Below, one piece after another: positions 1-10,614 of a stretch of 35,215 nt of DNA. The notes under the pieces are model-generated. The model had not been told where the DNA came from. It was given only the letters and a program-made list of their open reading frames with translations, and made no database searches. A program made the position numbers and the translations under genes. This DNA is from Albugo candida (Eukaryota; Oomycota; Peronosporomycetes; Albuginales; Albuginaceae). Location of the stretch: NCBI GenBank assembly GCA_905220665.1, contig CAJNAR010000068.1:1-35215 (forward strand), written 5' to 3'. Position 1 is the stretch's first letter; every line of letters begins with the position of its first letter.

Positions 1-170
1 TGATGCGTTAATGCTGTGGCTTCAGTCAGATAATCTATATGAGGAAACATAACTAGGGAACATCGTGGTAAGCGTTTCATCAATCAGCCTATAAGTCGAT
101 TAGTTTAGGAATCAGATAAGGTATCCTCAAATAGCCGTTCATACTAAGCTTTTCTCGAAGTATGTAAGAC

Positions 171-222
171 AAAAAAAATAAAAATGCACCCGGTTACCGC
201 CGGCGATATCTCGAGTACAAGC
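171..222 (+). repeat. A-rich tract plus GC-rich block specific to Q
   Basis: An A-run broken by one T leads into a GC-rich block containing three back-to-back palindromic hexamers, GCCGGC, GATATC and CTCGAG. Together they form a 17-bp core near 199-215 of copy 1. The flanking Q sequence on both sides has a counterpart in P, but this block does not, so it looks inserted into Q or lost from P. It recurs in every copy. In type C copies the A-run is longer and the third palindrome is lost through TCGAG becoming GCGAG. The block stands out in base composition from the AT-rich remainder. Confidence 0.7.
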
Positions 223-376
223 AGCAAGCAGAAAGTATTCAGGACTCTAGTGAGATTAATCCTCAGATTCACAAGCCTCAGTCCTATCTATATTTTTCTC
301 AACATCGCCGATGATACATGCTACACTCGATGCCTTTCACGAGTCACCATTTGAGTTGAAAAAAAGCTACAGCTAA

Positions 377-713
377 CTGATTTCAGCTCGTACAATTTCC
401 TGCTTGAAGCTTGTCTACTGGTATAACCCGCATATGCACTGATCCTTTATACTGTATTCTGTGCCTAGGAACGTATCGTACATGGACGTTTTATGAATCC
501 GACCAGAATCCAAAAAGGTTATTTTGCTTTTCAGCCTTTTTTTTCAGAATTGTGTATAGAACACCTTCATTAAGTAGATAATATAAGGGATTGCCAAAGG
601 AAATTCAGAAAGATCAGAATTTTCTTGGTATTTTCATTTGATTGCGCAGATAGATCTTATACTTGGTGTCTTTATTCGATTTTACGTTTCATATGAGTAA
701 ATCCTACACAAAA
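377..713 (+). repeat. Segment P, shorter half of the ancestral dimer (337 bp)
   Basis: P runs from the first CTGATTTCAGCT to the base before the second. It aligns colinearly with Q (714-1134). Landmarks pair in the same order: CTAGGA at 465 with CTAGGGA at 812; the AATC-to-AAGGT stretch at 505-519 with 867-881 (11 of 15 identical); and 644-725 with 1066-1146 (about 55 of 81 identical by hand, one 1-bp gap). P lacks Q's A-rich plus GC-rich block and about 25 bp spread over smaller gaps. The 337-bp length is close to two nucleosome repeats, but any functional meaning of that is speculation. Confidence 0.8.
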
Positions 714-1134
714 CTGATTTCAGCTGATACACTTCATTCCTTGGAATCGTGTGGGAATATGATCCGTTAATGCTGTGGCTTCAGTCAGATAAACTATATG
801 AGGAAACATGACTAGGGAACATCGTGGTAAGCGTTTCATCAATCAGCCTATAAGTCGATTAGTTTAGGAATCAGATAAGGTATCCTCAAATAGTCGTTCA
901 TACTAAGCTTTTCTCGAAGTATGTAAGACAAAAAAAATAAAAATGCACCCGGTTACCGCCGGCGATATCTCGAGTACAAGCAGCAAGCAGAAAGTATTCA
1001 GGACTCTAGTGAGATTAATCCTCAGATTCACAAGCCTCAGTCCTTTCTATATTTTTCTCAACATCGCGATGATACATGCTACACTCGATGCCTTTCACGA
1101 GTCACCATTTGAGTTGAAAAAAAGCTACAGCTAA
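714..1134 (+). repeat. Segment Q, longer half of the ancestral dimer (421 bp)
   Basis: Q runs from the second CTGATTTCAGCT in copy 1 to just before the first one in copy 2. It is colinear with P but 84 bp longer. The surplus divides into about 10 bp before the CTAGGGA landmark, about 15 bp around 845-866, and the largest part (about 46 bp, plus about 9 bp nearby) at and just after the A-rich and GC-rich block near 930-985. The last 70 bp before the 12-mer have almost the same length in both halves (70 against 69), which makes the alignment there hard to explain by chance. Confidence 0.8.
736..752 (+). other. CENP-B-box-like 17-mer
   Basis: ATTCCTTGGAATCGTGT matches 12 of 17 positions of the mammalian CENP-B box consensus YTTCGTTGGAARCGGGA. 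It matches 7 of the 9 core positions (TTCG, A, CGGG); the two misses are G to C in the first block and G to T in the last. It occurs once per unit, in Q only, and is well conserved apart from a G/C variant at the sixteenth base. It includes a near-palindrome, ATTCC-TT-GGAAT. Because core bases are missing, binding by a CENP-B-like protein is unproven and the resemblance may be chance. Confidence 0.25.
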
Positions 1135-4100
1135 CTGATTTCAGCTCGTACAATTTCTTGCTTGAAGTTTGTCTACTGGTATAACCCGCATATGCACTGA
1201 TCCTTTATACTGTATCATGTGCCTAGGAACGTATCGTACATGGACGTTTTATGAATCCGACCAGAATCCAAAAAGGTTATTTTGCTTTTCATCCTTTTTT
1301 TTCAGAATTGTGTATAGAACACCTTCATTAAGTAGATAATATAAGGGATTGCCAAAGGAAATTCAGAAAGATCAGCATTTTCTTGGTATTTTCATTTGAT
1401 TGCGCAGATAGATCTTATACTTGGTGTCTTTATTCGATTTTACGTTTCATATGAGTAAATCCTACACAAAACTGATTTCAGCTGATACACTTCATTCCTT
1501 GGAATCGTGTGGGAATATGATCCGTTAATGCTGTGGCTTCAGTCAGATAATCTATATGAGGAAACATAACTAGGGAACATCGTGGTAAGCGTTTCATCAA
1601 TCAGCCTATAAGTCGATTAGTTTAGGAATCAGACAAGGTATGCTCAAATAGTCGTTCATACTAAGCTTTTCTCGAAGTATGTAAGACAAAAAAAATAAAA
1701 ATGCACCCGGTTACCGCCGGCGATATCTCGAGTACAAGCAGCAAGCAGAAAGTATTCAGGACTCTAGTGAGATTAATCCTCAGATTCACAAGCCTCAGTC
1801 CTTTCTATATTTTTCTCAACATCGCGATGATACATGCTACACTCGATGCCTTTCACGAGTCACCATTTGAGTTGAAAAAAAGCTACAGCTAACTGATTTC
1901 AGCTCGTACAATTTCTTGCTTGAAGTTTGTCTACTGGTATAACCCGCATATGCACTGATCCTTTATACTGTATTCTGTGCCTAGGAACGTATCGTACATG
2001 GACGTTTTATGAATCCGACCAGAATCCAAAAAGGTTATTTTGCTTTTCAGCCTTTTTTTCAGAATTGTGTATAGAACACCTTCATTAAGTAGATAATATA
2101 CAGGATTGCCAAAGGAAATTCAGAAAGATCAGAATTTTCTTGGTATTTTCATTTGATTGCGCAGATAGATCTTATACTTGGTGTCTTTTTTCGATTTTAC
2201 GTTTCATATGAATAAATCCTACACACAACTGATTTCAGCTGATACACTTCATTCCTTGGAATCGTGTGGGAATATGATCCGTTAATGCTGTGGCTTCAGT
2301 CAGATAAACTATATGAGAAAACATGACTAGGGAACATCGTGGTAAGCGTTTCATCAATCAGCCTATAGGTCGATTAGTTTAGGAATCAGATAAGGTATCC
2401 TCAAATAGTCGTTCATACTAAGCTTTTCTCGAAGTATGTAAGACAAAAAAAATAAAAATGCACCCGGTTACCGCCGGCGATATCGCGAGTACAAGCAGCA
2501 AGCAGAAAGTATTCAGGACTCTAGTGAGATTAATCCTCAGATTCACAAGCCTCAGTTCTTTCTATATTTTTCTCAACATCGCGATGATACATGCTACACT
2601 CGATGCCTTTCACGAGTCACCATTTGAGTTGAAAAAAAGCTACAGCTAACTGATTTCAGCTCGTACAATTTCTTGCTTGAAGTTTGTCTACTGGTATAAC
2701 CCGCATATGCACTGATCCTTTATACTGTATTCTGTGCCTAGGAACGTATCGTACATGGACGTTTTATGAATCCGACCAGAATCCAAAAAGGTTATTTTGC
2801 TTTTCAGCCTTTTTTTTCAGAATTGTGTATAGAACACCTTCATTAAGTAGATAATATAAGGGATTGCCAAAGGAAATTCAGAAAGATCAGAATTTTCTTG
2901 GTATTTTCATTTGATTGCGCAGATAGATCTTATACTTGGTGTCTTTATTCGATTTTACGTTTCATATGAATAAATCCTACACACAACTGATTTCAGCTGA
3001 TACACTTCATTCCTTGGAATCGTGTGGGAATATGATCCGTTAATGCTGTGGCTTCAGCAAGATAATCTATATGAGAAAACATGACTAGGGAACATCGTGG
3101 TAAGCGTTTCATCAATCAGCCTATAAGTCGATTAGTTTAGGAATCAGATAAGGTATCCTCAAATAGTCGTTCATACTAAGCTTTTCTCGAAGTATGTAAG
3201 ACAAAAAAAATAAAAATGCACCCGGTTACCGCCGGCGATATCTCGAGTACAAGCAGCAAGCAGAAAGTATTCAGGACTCTAGTGAGATTAATCCTCAGAT
3301 TCACAAGCCTCAGTCCTTTCTATATTTTTCTCAACATCGCGATGATACATGCTACACTCGATGCCTTTCACGAGTCACCATTTGAGTTGAAAAAAAGCTA
3401 CAGCTAACTGATTTCAGCTCGTACAATTTCTTGCTTGAAGCTTGTCTACTGGTATAACCCGCATATGCACTGATCCTTTATACTGTATTCTGTGCCTAGG
3501 AACGTATCGTACATGGACGTTTTATGAATCCGACCAGAATCCAAAAAGGTTATTTTGCTTTTCAGCCTTTTTTTGCAGAATTGTGTATAGAACACCTTCA
3601 TTAAGTAGTAAATATACAGGATTGCCAAAGGAAATTCAGAAAGATCAGAATTTTCTTGGTATTTTCATTAGTTTGCGCAGATAGATCTTATACTTGGTGT
3701 CTTTATTCGATTTTACGTTTCATATGAATAAATCCTACACACAACTGATTTCAGCTGATACACTTCATTCCTTGGAATCGTGTGGGAATATGATCCGTTA
3801 ATGCTGTGGCTTCAGCAAGATAATCTATATGAGAAAACATGACTAGGGAACATCGTGGTAAGCGTTTCATCAATCAGCCTATAGGTCGATTAGTTTAGGA
3901 ATCAGATAAGGTATCCTCAAATAGTCGTTCATACTAAGCTTTTCTCGAAGTATGTAAGACAAAAAAAATAAAAATGCACCCGGTTACCGCCGGCGATATC
4001 TCGAGTACAAGCAGCAAGCAGAAAGTATTCAGGACTCTAGTGAGATTAATCCTCAGATTCACAAGCCTCAGTTCTTTCTATATTTTTCTCAACATCGCGA

Positions 4101-7031
4101 TGATACATGCTACACTCGATGCCTTTCACGAGTCACCATTTGAGTTGAAAAAAAGCTACAGCTAACTGATTTCAGCTCGTACAATTTCATGCTTGAAGTT
4201 TGTCTACTGGTATAACCCGCATATGCACTGACTCCTTTATACTGTATTCTGTGCCTAGGAACGTATCGTACATGGACGTTTTATGAATCCGACCAGAATC
4301 CAAAAAGGTTATTTTGCTTTTCAGCCTTTTTTTGCAGAATTGTGTATAGAACACCTTCATTAAGTAGTAAATATACAGGATTGCCAAAGGAAATTCAGAA
4401 AGATCAGAATTTTCTTGGTATTTTCATTTGATTGCGCAGATAGATCTTATACTTGGTGTCTTTTTTCGATTTTACGTTTCATATGAATAAATCCTACACA
4501 CAACTGATTTCAGCTGATACACTTCATTCCTTGGAATCGTGTGGGAATATGATCCGTTAATGCTGTGGCTTCAGTCAGATAAACTATATGAGGAAACATG
4601 ACTAGGGAACATCGTGGTAAGCGTTTCATCAATCAGCCTATAAGTCGATTAGTTTAGGAATCAGATAAGGTATCCTCAAATAGTCGTTCATACTAAGCTT
4701 TTCTCGAAGTATGTAAGACAAAAAAAATAAAAATGCACCCGGTTACCGCCGGCAATATCTCGAGTACAAGCAGCAAGCAGAAAGTATTCAGGACTCTAGT
4801 GAGATTAATCCTCAGATTCACAAGCCTCAGTCCTTTCTATATTTTTCTCAACATCGCGATGATACGTGCTACACTCGATGCCTTTCACGAGTCACCATTT
4901 GAGTTGAAAAAAAGCTACAGCTAACTGATTTCAGCTCGTACAATTTCCTGCTTGAAGCTTGTCTACTGGTATAACCCGCATATGCACTGACTCCTTTATA
5001 CTGTATCATGTGCCTAGGAACGTATCGTACATGGACGTTTTATGAATCCGACCAGAATCCAAAAAGGTTATTTTGCTTTTCAGCCTTTTTTTTCAGTATT
5101 GTGTATAGAACACCTTCATTAAGTAGTAAATATACAGGATTGCCAAAGGAAATTCAGAAAGATCAGAATTTTCTTGGTATTTTCATTTGATTGCGCAGAT
5201 AGATCTTATACTTGCTGTCTTTTTTCGATTTTACGGTCATATGAATAAATCCTACACAGAACTGATTTCCGCTGATACACTTTATTCCTTGGAATCGTGT
5301 GGGAATATGATCCGTTAATGCTGTGGCTTCAGTCAGATAAACTATATGAGGAAACAAGACTAGGGAACATCGTGGTAAGCGTTTCATCAATCAGCCTATA
5401 GGTCGATTAGTTTAGGAATCAGATAAGGTATCCTCAAATAGTCGTTCATACTAAGCTTTTCTCGAAGTATGTAAGACAAAAAAAATAAAAATGCACCCGG
5501 TTACCGCCGGCGATATCTCGAGTATAAGCAGCAAGCAGAAAGTATTCAGGACTCTAGTGAGATTAATCCTCAGATTCACAAGGCTCAGTTCTTTCTATAT
5601 TTTTCTCAACATCGCGATGATACATGCTACACTCGATGCCTTTCACGAGTCACCATTTGAGTTGAAAAAAAGCTACAGCTAACTGATTTCAGCTCGTACA
5701 ATTTCTTGCTTGAAGTTTGTCTACTGGTATAACCCGCATATGCACTGATCCTTTATACTGTATTCTGTGCCTAGGAACGTATCGTACATGGACGTTTTAT
5801 GAATCCGACCAGAATCCAAAAAGGTTATTTTGCTTTTCAGCCTTTTTTTGCAGAATTGTGTATAGAACACCTTCATTAAGTAGTAAATATACAGGATTGC
5901 CAAAGGAAATTCAGAAAGATCAGAATTTTCTTGGTATTTTCATTAGTTTGCGCAGATAGATCTTATACTTGGTGTCTTTTTTCGATTTTACGTTTCATAT
6001 GAATAAATCCTACACACAACTGATTTCAGCTGATACACTTCATTCCTTGGAATCGTGTGGGAATATGATCCGTTAGTGCTGTGGCTTCAGTCAGATAAAC
6101 TATATGAGAAAACATGACTAGGGAACATCGTGGTAAGCGTTTCATCAATCAGCCTATAGGTCGATTAGTTTAGGAATCAGATAAGGTATCCTCAATTAGT
6201 CGTTCATACTAAGCTTTTCTCGAAGTATGTAAGACAAAAAAAATAAAAATGCACCCGGTTACCGCCGGCGATATCTCGAGTACAAGCAGCAAGCAGAAAG
6301 TATTCAGGACTCTAGTGAGATTAATCCTCAGATTCACAAGCCTCAGTCCTTTCTATATTTTTCTCAACATCGCGATGATACATGCTACACTCGATGCCTT
6401 TCACGAGTCACCATTTGAGTTGAAAAAAAGCTACAGCTAACTGATTTCAGCTCGTACAATTTCCTGCTTGAAGCTTGTCTACTGGTATAACCCGCATATG
6501 CACTGACTCCTTTATACTGTATCATGTGCCTAGGAACGTATCGTACATGGACGTTTTATGAATCCGACCAGAATCCAAAAAGGTTATTTTGCTTTTCAGC
6601 CTTTTTTTTCAGAATTGTGTATAGAACACCTTCATTAAGTAGATAATATAAGGGATTGCCAAAGGAAATTCAGAAAGATCAGAATTTTCTTGGTATTTTC
6701 ATTTGATTGCGCAGATAGATCTTATACTTGGTGTCTTTATTCGATTTTACGTTTCATATGAGTAAATCCTACACAAAACTGATTTCAGCTGATACACTTC
6801 ATTCCTTGGAATCGTGTGGGAATATGATCCGTTAATGCTGTGGCTTCAGTCAGATAAACTATATGAGGAAACATGACTAGGGAACATCGTGGTAAGCGTT
6901 TCATCAATCAGCCTATAAGTCGATTAGTTTAGGAATCAGATAAGGTATCCTCAAATAGTCGTTCATACTAAGCTTTTCTCGAAGTATGTAAGACAAAAAA
7001 AATAAAAATGCACCCGGTTACCGCCGGCGAT

Positions 7032-7757
7032 ATCTCGAGTACAAGCAGCAAGCAGAAAGTATTCAGGACTCTAGTGAGATTAATCCTCAGATTCACAAGC
7101 CTCAGTCCTTTTTATATTTTTCTCAACATCGCGATGATAGATGCTACACTTAATGCCTTTCACGAGTCACCATTTAAGTTGAAAAAAAGTTACAGCCAAC
7201 TGATTTCAGCTCGTACAATTTCTTGCGTGAAGCTTGTCTACTCGCATAACCCGCATATGCACTGACTCCTTTATACTGTATCATGTGCCTAGGAACGCAT
7301 CGTACATGGACGTTTTCTGACTCCGACCAGAATCCAAAAAGGTTATTTTGCTTTTCAGCCTTTTTTTCAGAATTGTGGATAGAACACCTTCATTAAGTAG
7401 TCAATATACAGGATTGCCAAAGGAAATTCAGAAAGATCAGAATTTTCTGGGTATTTTCATTTGATTGCGCAGATAGATCTTATACTTGGTGTCTTTTTTC
7501 GATTTTACGTTTCATATGAATAAATCCTACACACAACTAATTTCAGCTGATACACTTCATTCCTTGGAATCGTCTGGGAATATGATGCGTTAATGCTGTG
7601 GCTTCAGTCAGATAATCTATATGAGGAAACATAACTAGGGAACATCGTGGTAAGCGTTTCATCAATCAGCCTATAGGTCAATAAGTTTAGCAATCAGATA
7701 AGGTATCCTCAAATAGTCGTTCATACTAAGCTTTTCTCGAAGTACGTAAGACAAAAA
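7032..7757 (+). repeat. Type B haplotype tract across copies 10-11
   Basis: This 726-bp stretch begins inside copy 10 and ends inside copy 11. It carries more than twenty type B variants, including GATAGATGC, CTTAATGCC, TTTAAGTTG, TTTTCTGACTCC, TTGTGGATAG, TTTTCTGGG, ACAACTAATT, GGTCAATAAG and AGTACGTAAG. By eye it is identical to 29,011-29,736 with no length difference. The nearest differences are a single base on each side (7,031 T against 29,010 C; 7,758 A against 29,737 T). Neighbouring copies 9 and 11-12 lack these variants. A conversion or segmental transfer is the simplest reading. Confidence 0.85.
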
Positions 7758-10614
7758 AAATAAAAATGCACCCGGTTACCGCCGGCGATATCTCGAGTAC
7801 AAGCAGCAAGCAGAAAGTATTCAGGACTCTAGTGAGATTAATCCTCAGATTCACAAGCCTCAGTTCTTTCTATATTTTTCTCAACATCGCGATGATACAT
7901 GCTACACTCGATGCCTTTCACGAGTCACCATTTGAGTTGAAAAAAAGCTACAGCTAACTGATTTCAGCTCGTACAATTTCTTGCTTGAAGTTTGTCTACT
8001 GGTATAACCCGCATATGCACTGATCCTTTATACTGTATTCTGTGCCTAGGAACGTATCGTACATGGACGTTTTATGAATCCGACCAGAATCCAAAAAGGT
8101 TATTTTGCTTTTCAGCCTTTTTTTTCAGAATTGTGTATAGAACACCTTCATTAAGTAGATAATATAAGGGATTGCCAAAGGAAATTCAGAAAGATCAGAA
8201 TTTTCTTGGTATTTTCATTTGATTGCGCAGATAGATCTTATACTTGGTGTCTTTATTCGATTTTACGTTTCATATGAGTAAATCCTACACAAAACTGATT
8301 TCAGCTGATACACTTCATTCCTTGGAATCGTGTGGGAATATGATCCGTTAATGCTGTGGCTTCAGTCAGATAAACTATATGAGGAAACATGACTAGGGAA
8401 CATCGTGGTAAGCGTTTCATCAATCAGCCTATAAGTCGATTAGTTTAGGAATCAGATAAGGTATCCTCAAATAGTCGTTCATACTAAGCTTTTCTCGAAG
8501 TATGTAAGACAAAAAAAATAAAAATGCACCCGGTTACCGCCGGCGATATCTCGAGTACAAGCAGCAAGCAGAAAGTATTCAGGACTCTAGTGAGATTAAT
8601 CCTCAGATTCACAAGCCTCAGTTCTTTCTATATTTTTCTCAACATCGCGATGATACATGCTACACTCGATGCCTTTCACGAGTCACCATTTGAGTTGAAA
8701 AAAAGCTACAGCTAACTGATTTCAGCTCGTACAATTTCTTGCTTGAAGTTTGTCTACTGGTATAACCCGCATATGCACTGATCCTTTATACTGTATTCTG
8801 TGCCTAGGAACGCATCGTACATGGACGTTTTATGAATCCGACCAGAATCCAAAAAGGTTATTTTGCTTTTCAGCCTTTTTTTTCAGAATTGTGTATAGAA
8901 CACCTTCATTAAGTAGATAATATAAGGGATTGCCAAAGGAAATTCAGAAAGATCAGAATTTTCTTGGTATTTTCATTTGATTGCGCAGATAGATCTTATA
9001 CTTGGTGTCTTTATTCGATTTTACGTTTCATATGAGTAAATCCTACACAAAACTGATTTCAGCTGATACACTTCATTCCTTGGAATCGTGTGGGAATATG
9101 ATCCGTTAATGCTGTGGCTTCAGTCAGATAAACTATATGAGGAAACATGACTAGGGAACATCGTGGTAAGCGTTTCATCAATCAGCCTATAAGTCGATTA
9201 GTTTAGGAATCAGATAAGGTATCCTCAAATAGTCGTTCATACTAAGCTTTTCTCGAAGTATGTAAGACAAAAAAAATAAAAATGCACCCGGTTACCGCCG
9301 GCGATATCTCGAGTACAAGCAGCAAGCAGAAAGTATTCAGGACTCTAGTGAGATTAATCCTCAGATTCACAAGCCTCAGTTCTTTCTATATTTTTCTCAA
9401 CATCGCGATGATACATGCTACACTCGATGCCTTTCACGAGTCACCATTTGAGTTGAAAAAAAGCTACAGCTAACTGATTTCAGCTCGTACAATTTCTTGC
9501 TTGAAGTTTGTCTACTGGTATAACCCGCATATGCACTGATCCTTTATACTGTATTCTGTGCCTAGGAACGCATCGTACATGGACGTTTTATGAATCCGAC
9601 CAGAATCCAAAAAGGTTATTTTGCTTTTCAGCCTTTTTTTGCAGAATTGTGTATAGAACACCTTCATTAAGTAGTAAATATACAGGATTGCCAAAGGAAA
9701 TTCAGAAAGATCAGAATTTTCTTGGTATTTTCATTAGTTTGCGCAGATAGATCTTATACTTGGTGTCTTTATTCGATTTTACGTTTCATATGAATAAATC
9801 CTACACACAACTGATTTCAGCTGATACACTTCATTCCTTGGAATCGTGTGGGAATATGATCCGTTAATGCTGTGGCTTCAGCAAGATAATCTATATGAGA
9901 AAACATGACTAGGGAACATCGTGGTAAGCGTTTCATCAATCAGCCTATAGGTCGATTAGTTTAGGAATCAGATAAGGTATCCTCAAATAGTCGTTCATAC
10001 TAAGCTTTTCTCGAAGTATGTAAGACAAAAAAAATAAAAATGCACCCGGTTACCGCCGGCGATATCTCGAGTACAAGCAGCAAGCAGAAAGTATTCAGGA
10101 CTCTAGTGAGATTAATCCTCAGATTCACAAGCCTCAGTCCTTTCTATATTTTTCTCAACATCGCGATGATACATGCTACACTCGATGCCTTTCACGAGTC
10201 ACCATTTGAGTTGAAAAAAAGCTACAGCTAACTGATTTCAGCTCGTACAATTTCTTGCTTGAAGCTTGTCTACTGGTATAACCCGCATATGCACTGATCC
10301 TTTATACTGTATTCTGTGCCTAGGAACGCATCGTACATGGACGTTTTATGAATCCGACCAGAATCCAAAAAGGTTATTTTGCTTTTCAGCCTTTTTTTGC
10401 AGAATTGTGTATAGAACACCTTCATTAAGTAGTAAATATACAGGATTGCCAAAGGAAATTCAGAAAGATCAGAATTTTCTTGGTATTTTCATTTGATTGC
10501 GCAGATAGATCTTATACTTGGTGTCTTTATTCGATTTTACGTTTCATATGAATAAATCCTACACACAACTGATTTCAGCTGATACACTTCATTCCTTGGA
10601 ATCGTGTGGGAATA
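7583..10614 (+). repeat. Copies 11-14
   Basis: Apart from the type B beginning of copy 11, these copies resemble copies 1-9: tails with ACTTCATT, TACTGGTATAACC, and CAGTTC in copies 11-13. Copy 11 still has GTATCG. Copies 12-14 have GCATCG, the form fixed in most of the right part. Copies 11 and 12 carry the AATATAAGGG / GAGTAAATCC haplotype. Copies 13 and 14 carry TTTTTTTGCAG and AGTAAATATACAGG. Copy 13 is followed by the TTCAGCAAGAT variant also seen after copies 4 and 5. Confidence 0.9.

Larger units (their letters stand above)
1..759 (+). repeat. Copy 1, used as reference unit
   Basis: This is the first complete unit in the window and the reference for within-unit positions. In order it holds: an AT-rich stretch (1-170), an A-rich tract (171-184), a GC-rich block with three adjacent 6-bp palindromes (185-215), an intermediate stretch, the 12-mer CTGATTTCAGCT (377-388), segment P, and a second copy of the 12-mer (714-725). 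It is 759 bp because of one extra C near 309, absent from the other copies. That base shifts the short frame that is open in most other copies. Confidence 0.95.
1..6824 (+). repeat. Copies 1-9, left regional type
   Basis: All nine copies carry the GTATCG form in the stretch after CCTAGGA, which is nearly absent to the right (only copies 15 and 18). Eight of the nine have ACTTCATT rather than ACTTTATT near the unit end. Copies 1, 2 and 9 share a linked haplotype with AATATAAGGG and a GAGTAAATCC/ACACAAAAC tail. Copy 3 is 757 bp. Copy 4 has GATATCGCG. Copies 4 and 5 are followed by the TTCAGCAAGAT variant. Copy 7 has several private changes near 5,213-5,280, including lost bases in the ACGTTTCATATG stretch. 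Copy 8 has private changes near 5,524 and 5,583. Confidence 0.9.

Noticed and set aside
199..215. Vector polylinker contamination
   Set aside because: The palindrome block is present in all copies with natural variants and is surrounded by native unit sequence.
943..1134. 63-codon open frame beginning MHPVTAG, intact in 36 of 46 copies (two more with a longer start)
   Set aside because: Repetition in homogenised copies explains its persistence. Across copies I count about 16 amino-acid-changing variants and about 5 silent ones, near the ratio expected without selection. Copies 1 and 15 have frameshifts, and type C copies and copy 43 lose the ATG. It has no recognisable domain, and its hydrophobic middle is not an N-terminal signal peptide.
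3442..3684. 80-codon frame beginning MSTGITRI and the overlapping minus-strand 60-codon frame
   Set aside because: Both appear or vanish with single variants (GATCC against GACTCC, ATTAGTTTG against ATTTGATTG) and overlap each other on opposite strands. They are repeat by-products.
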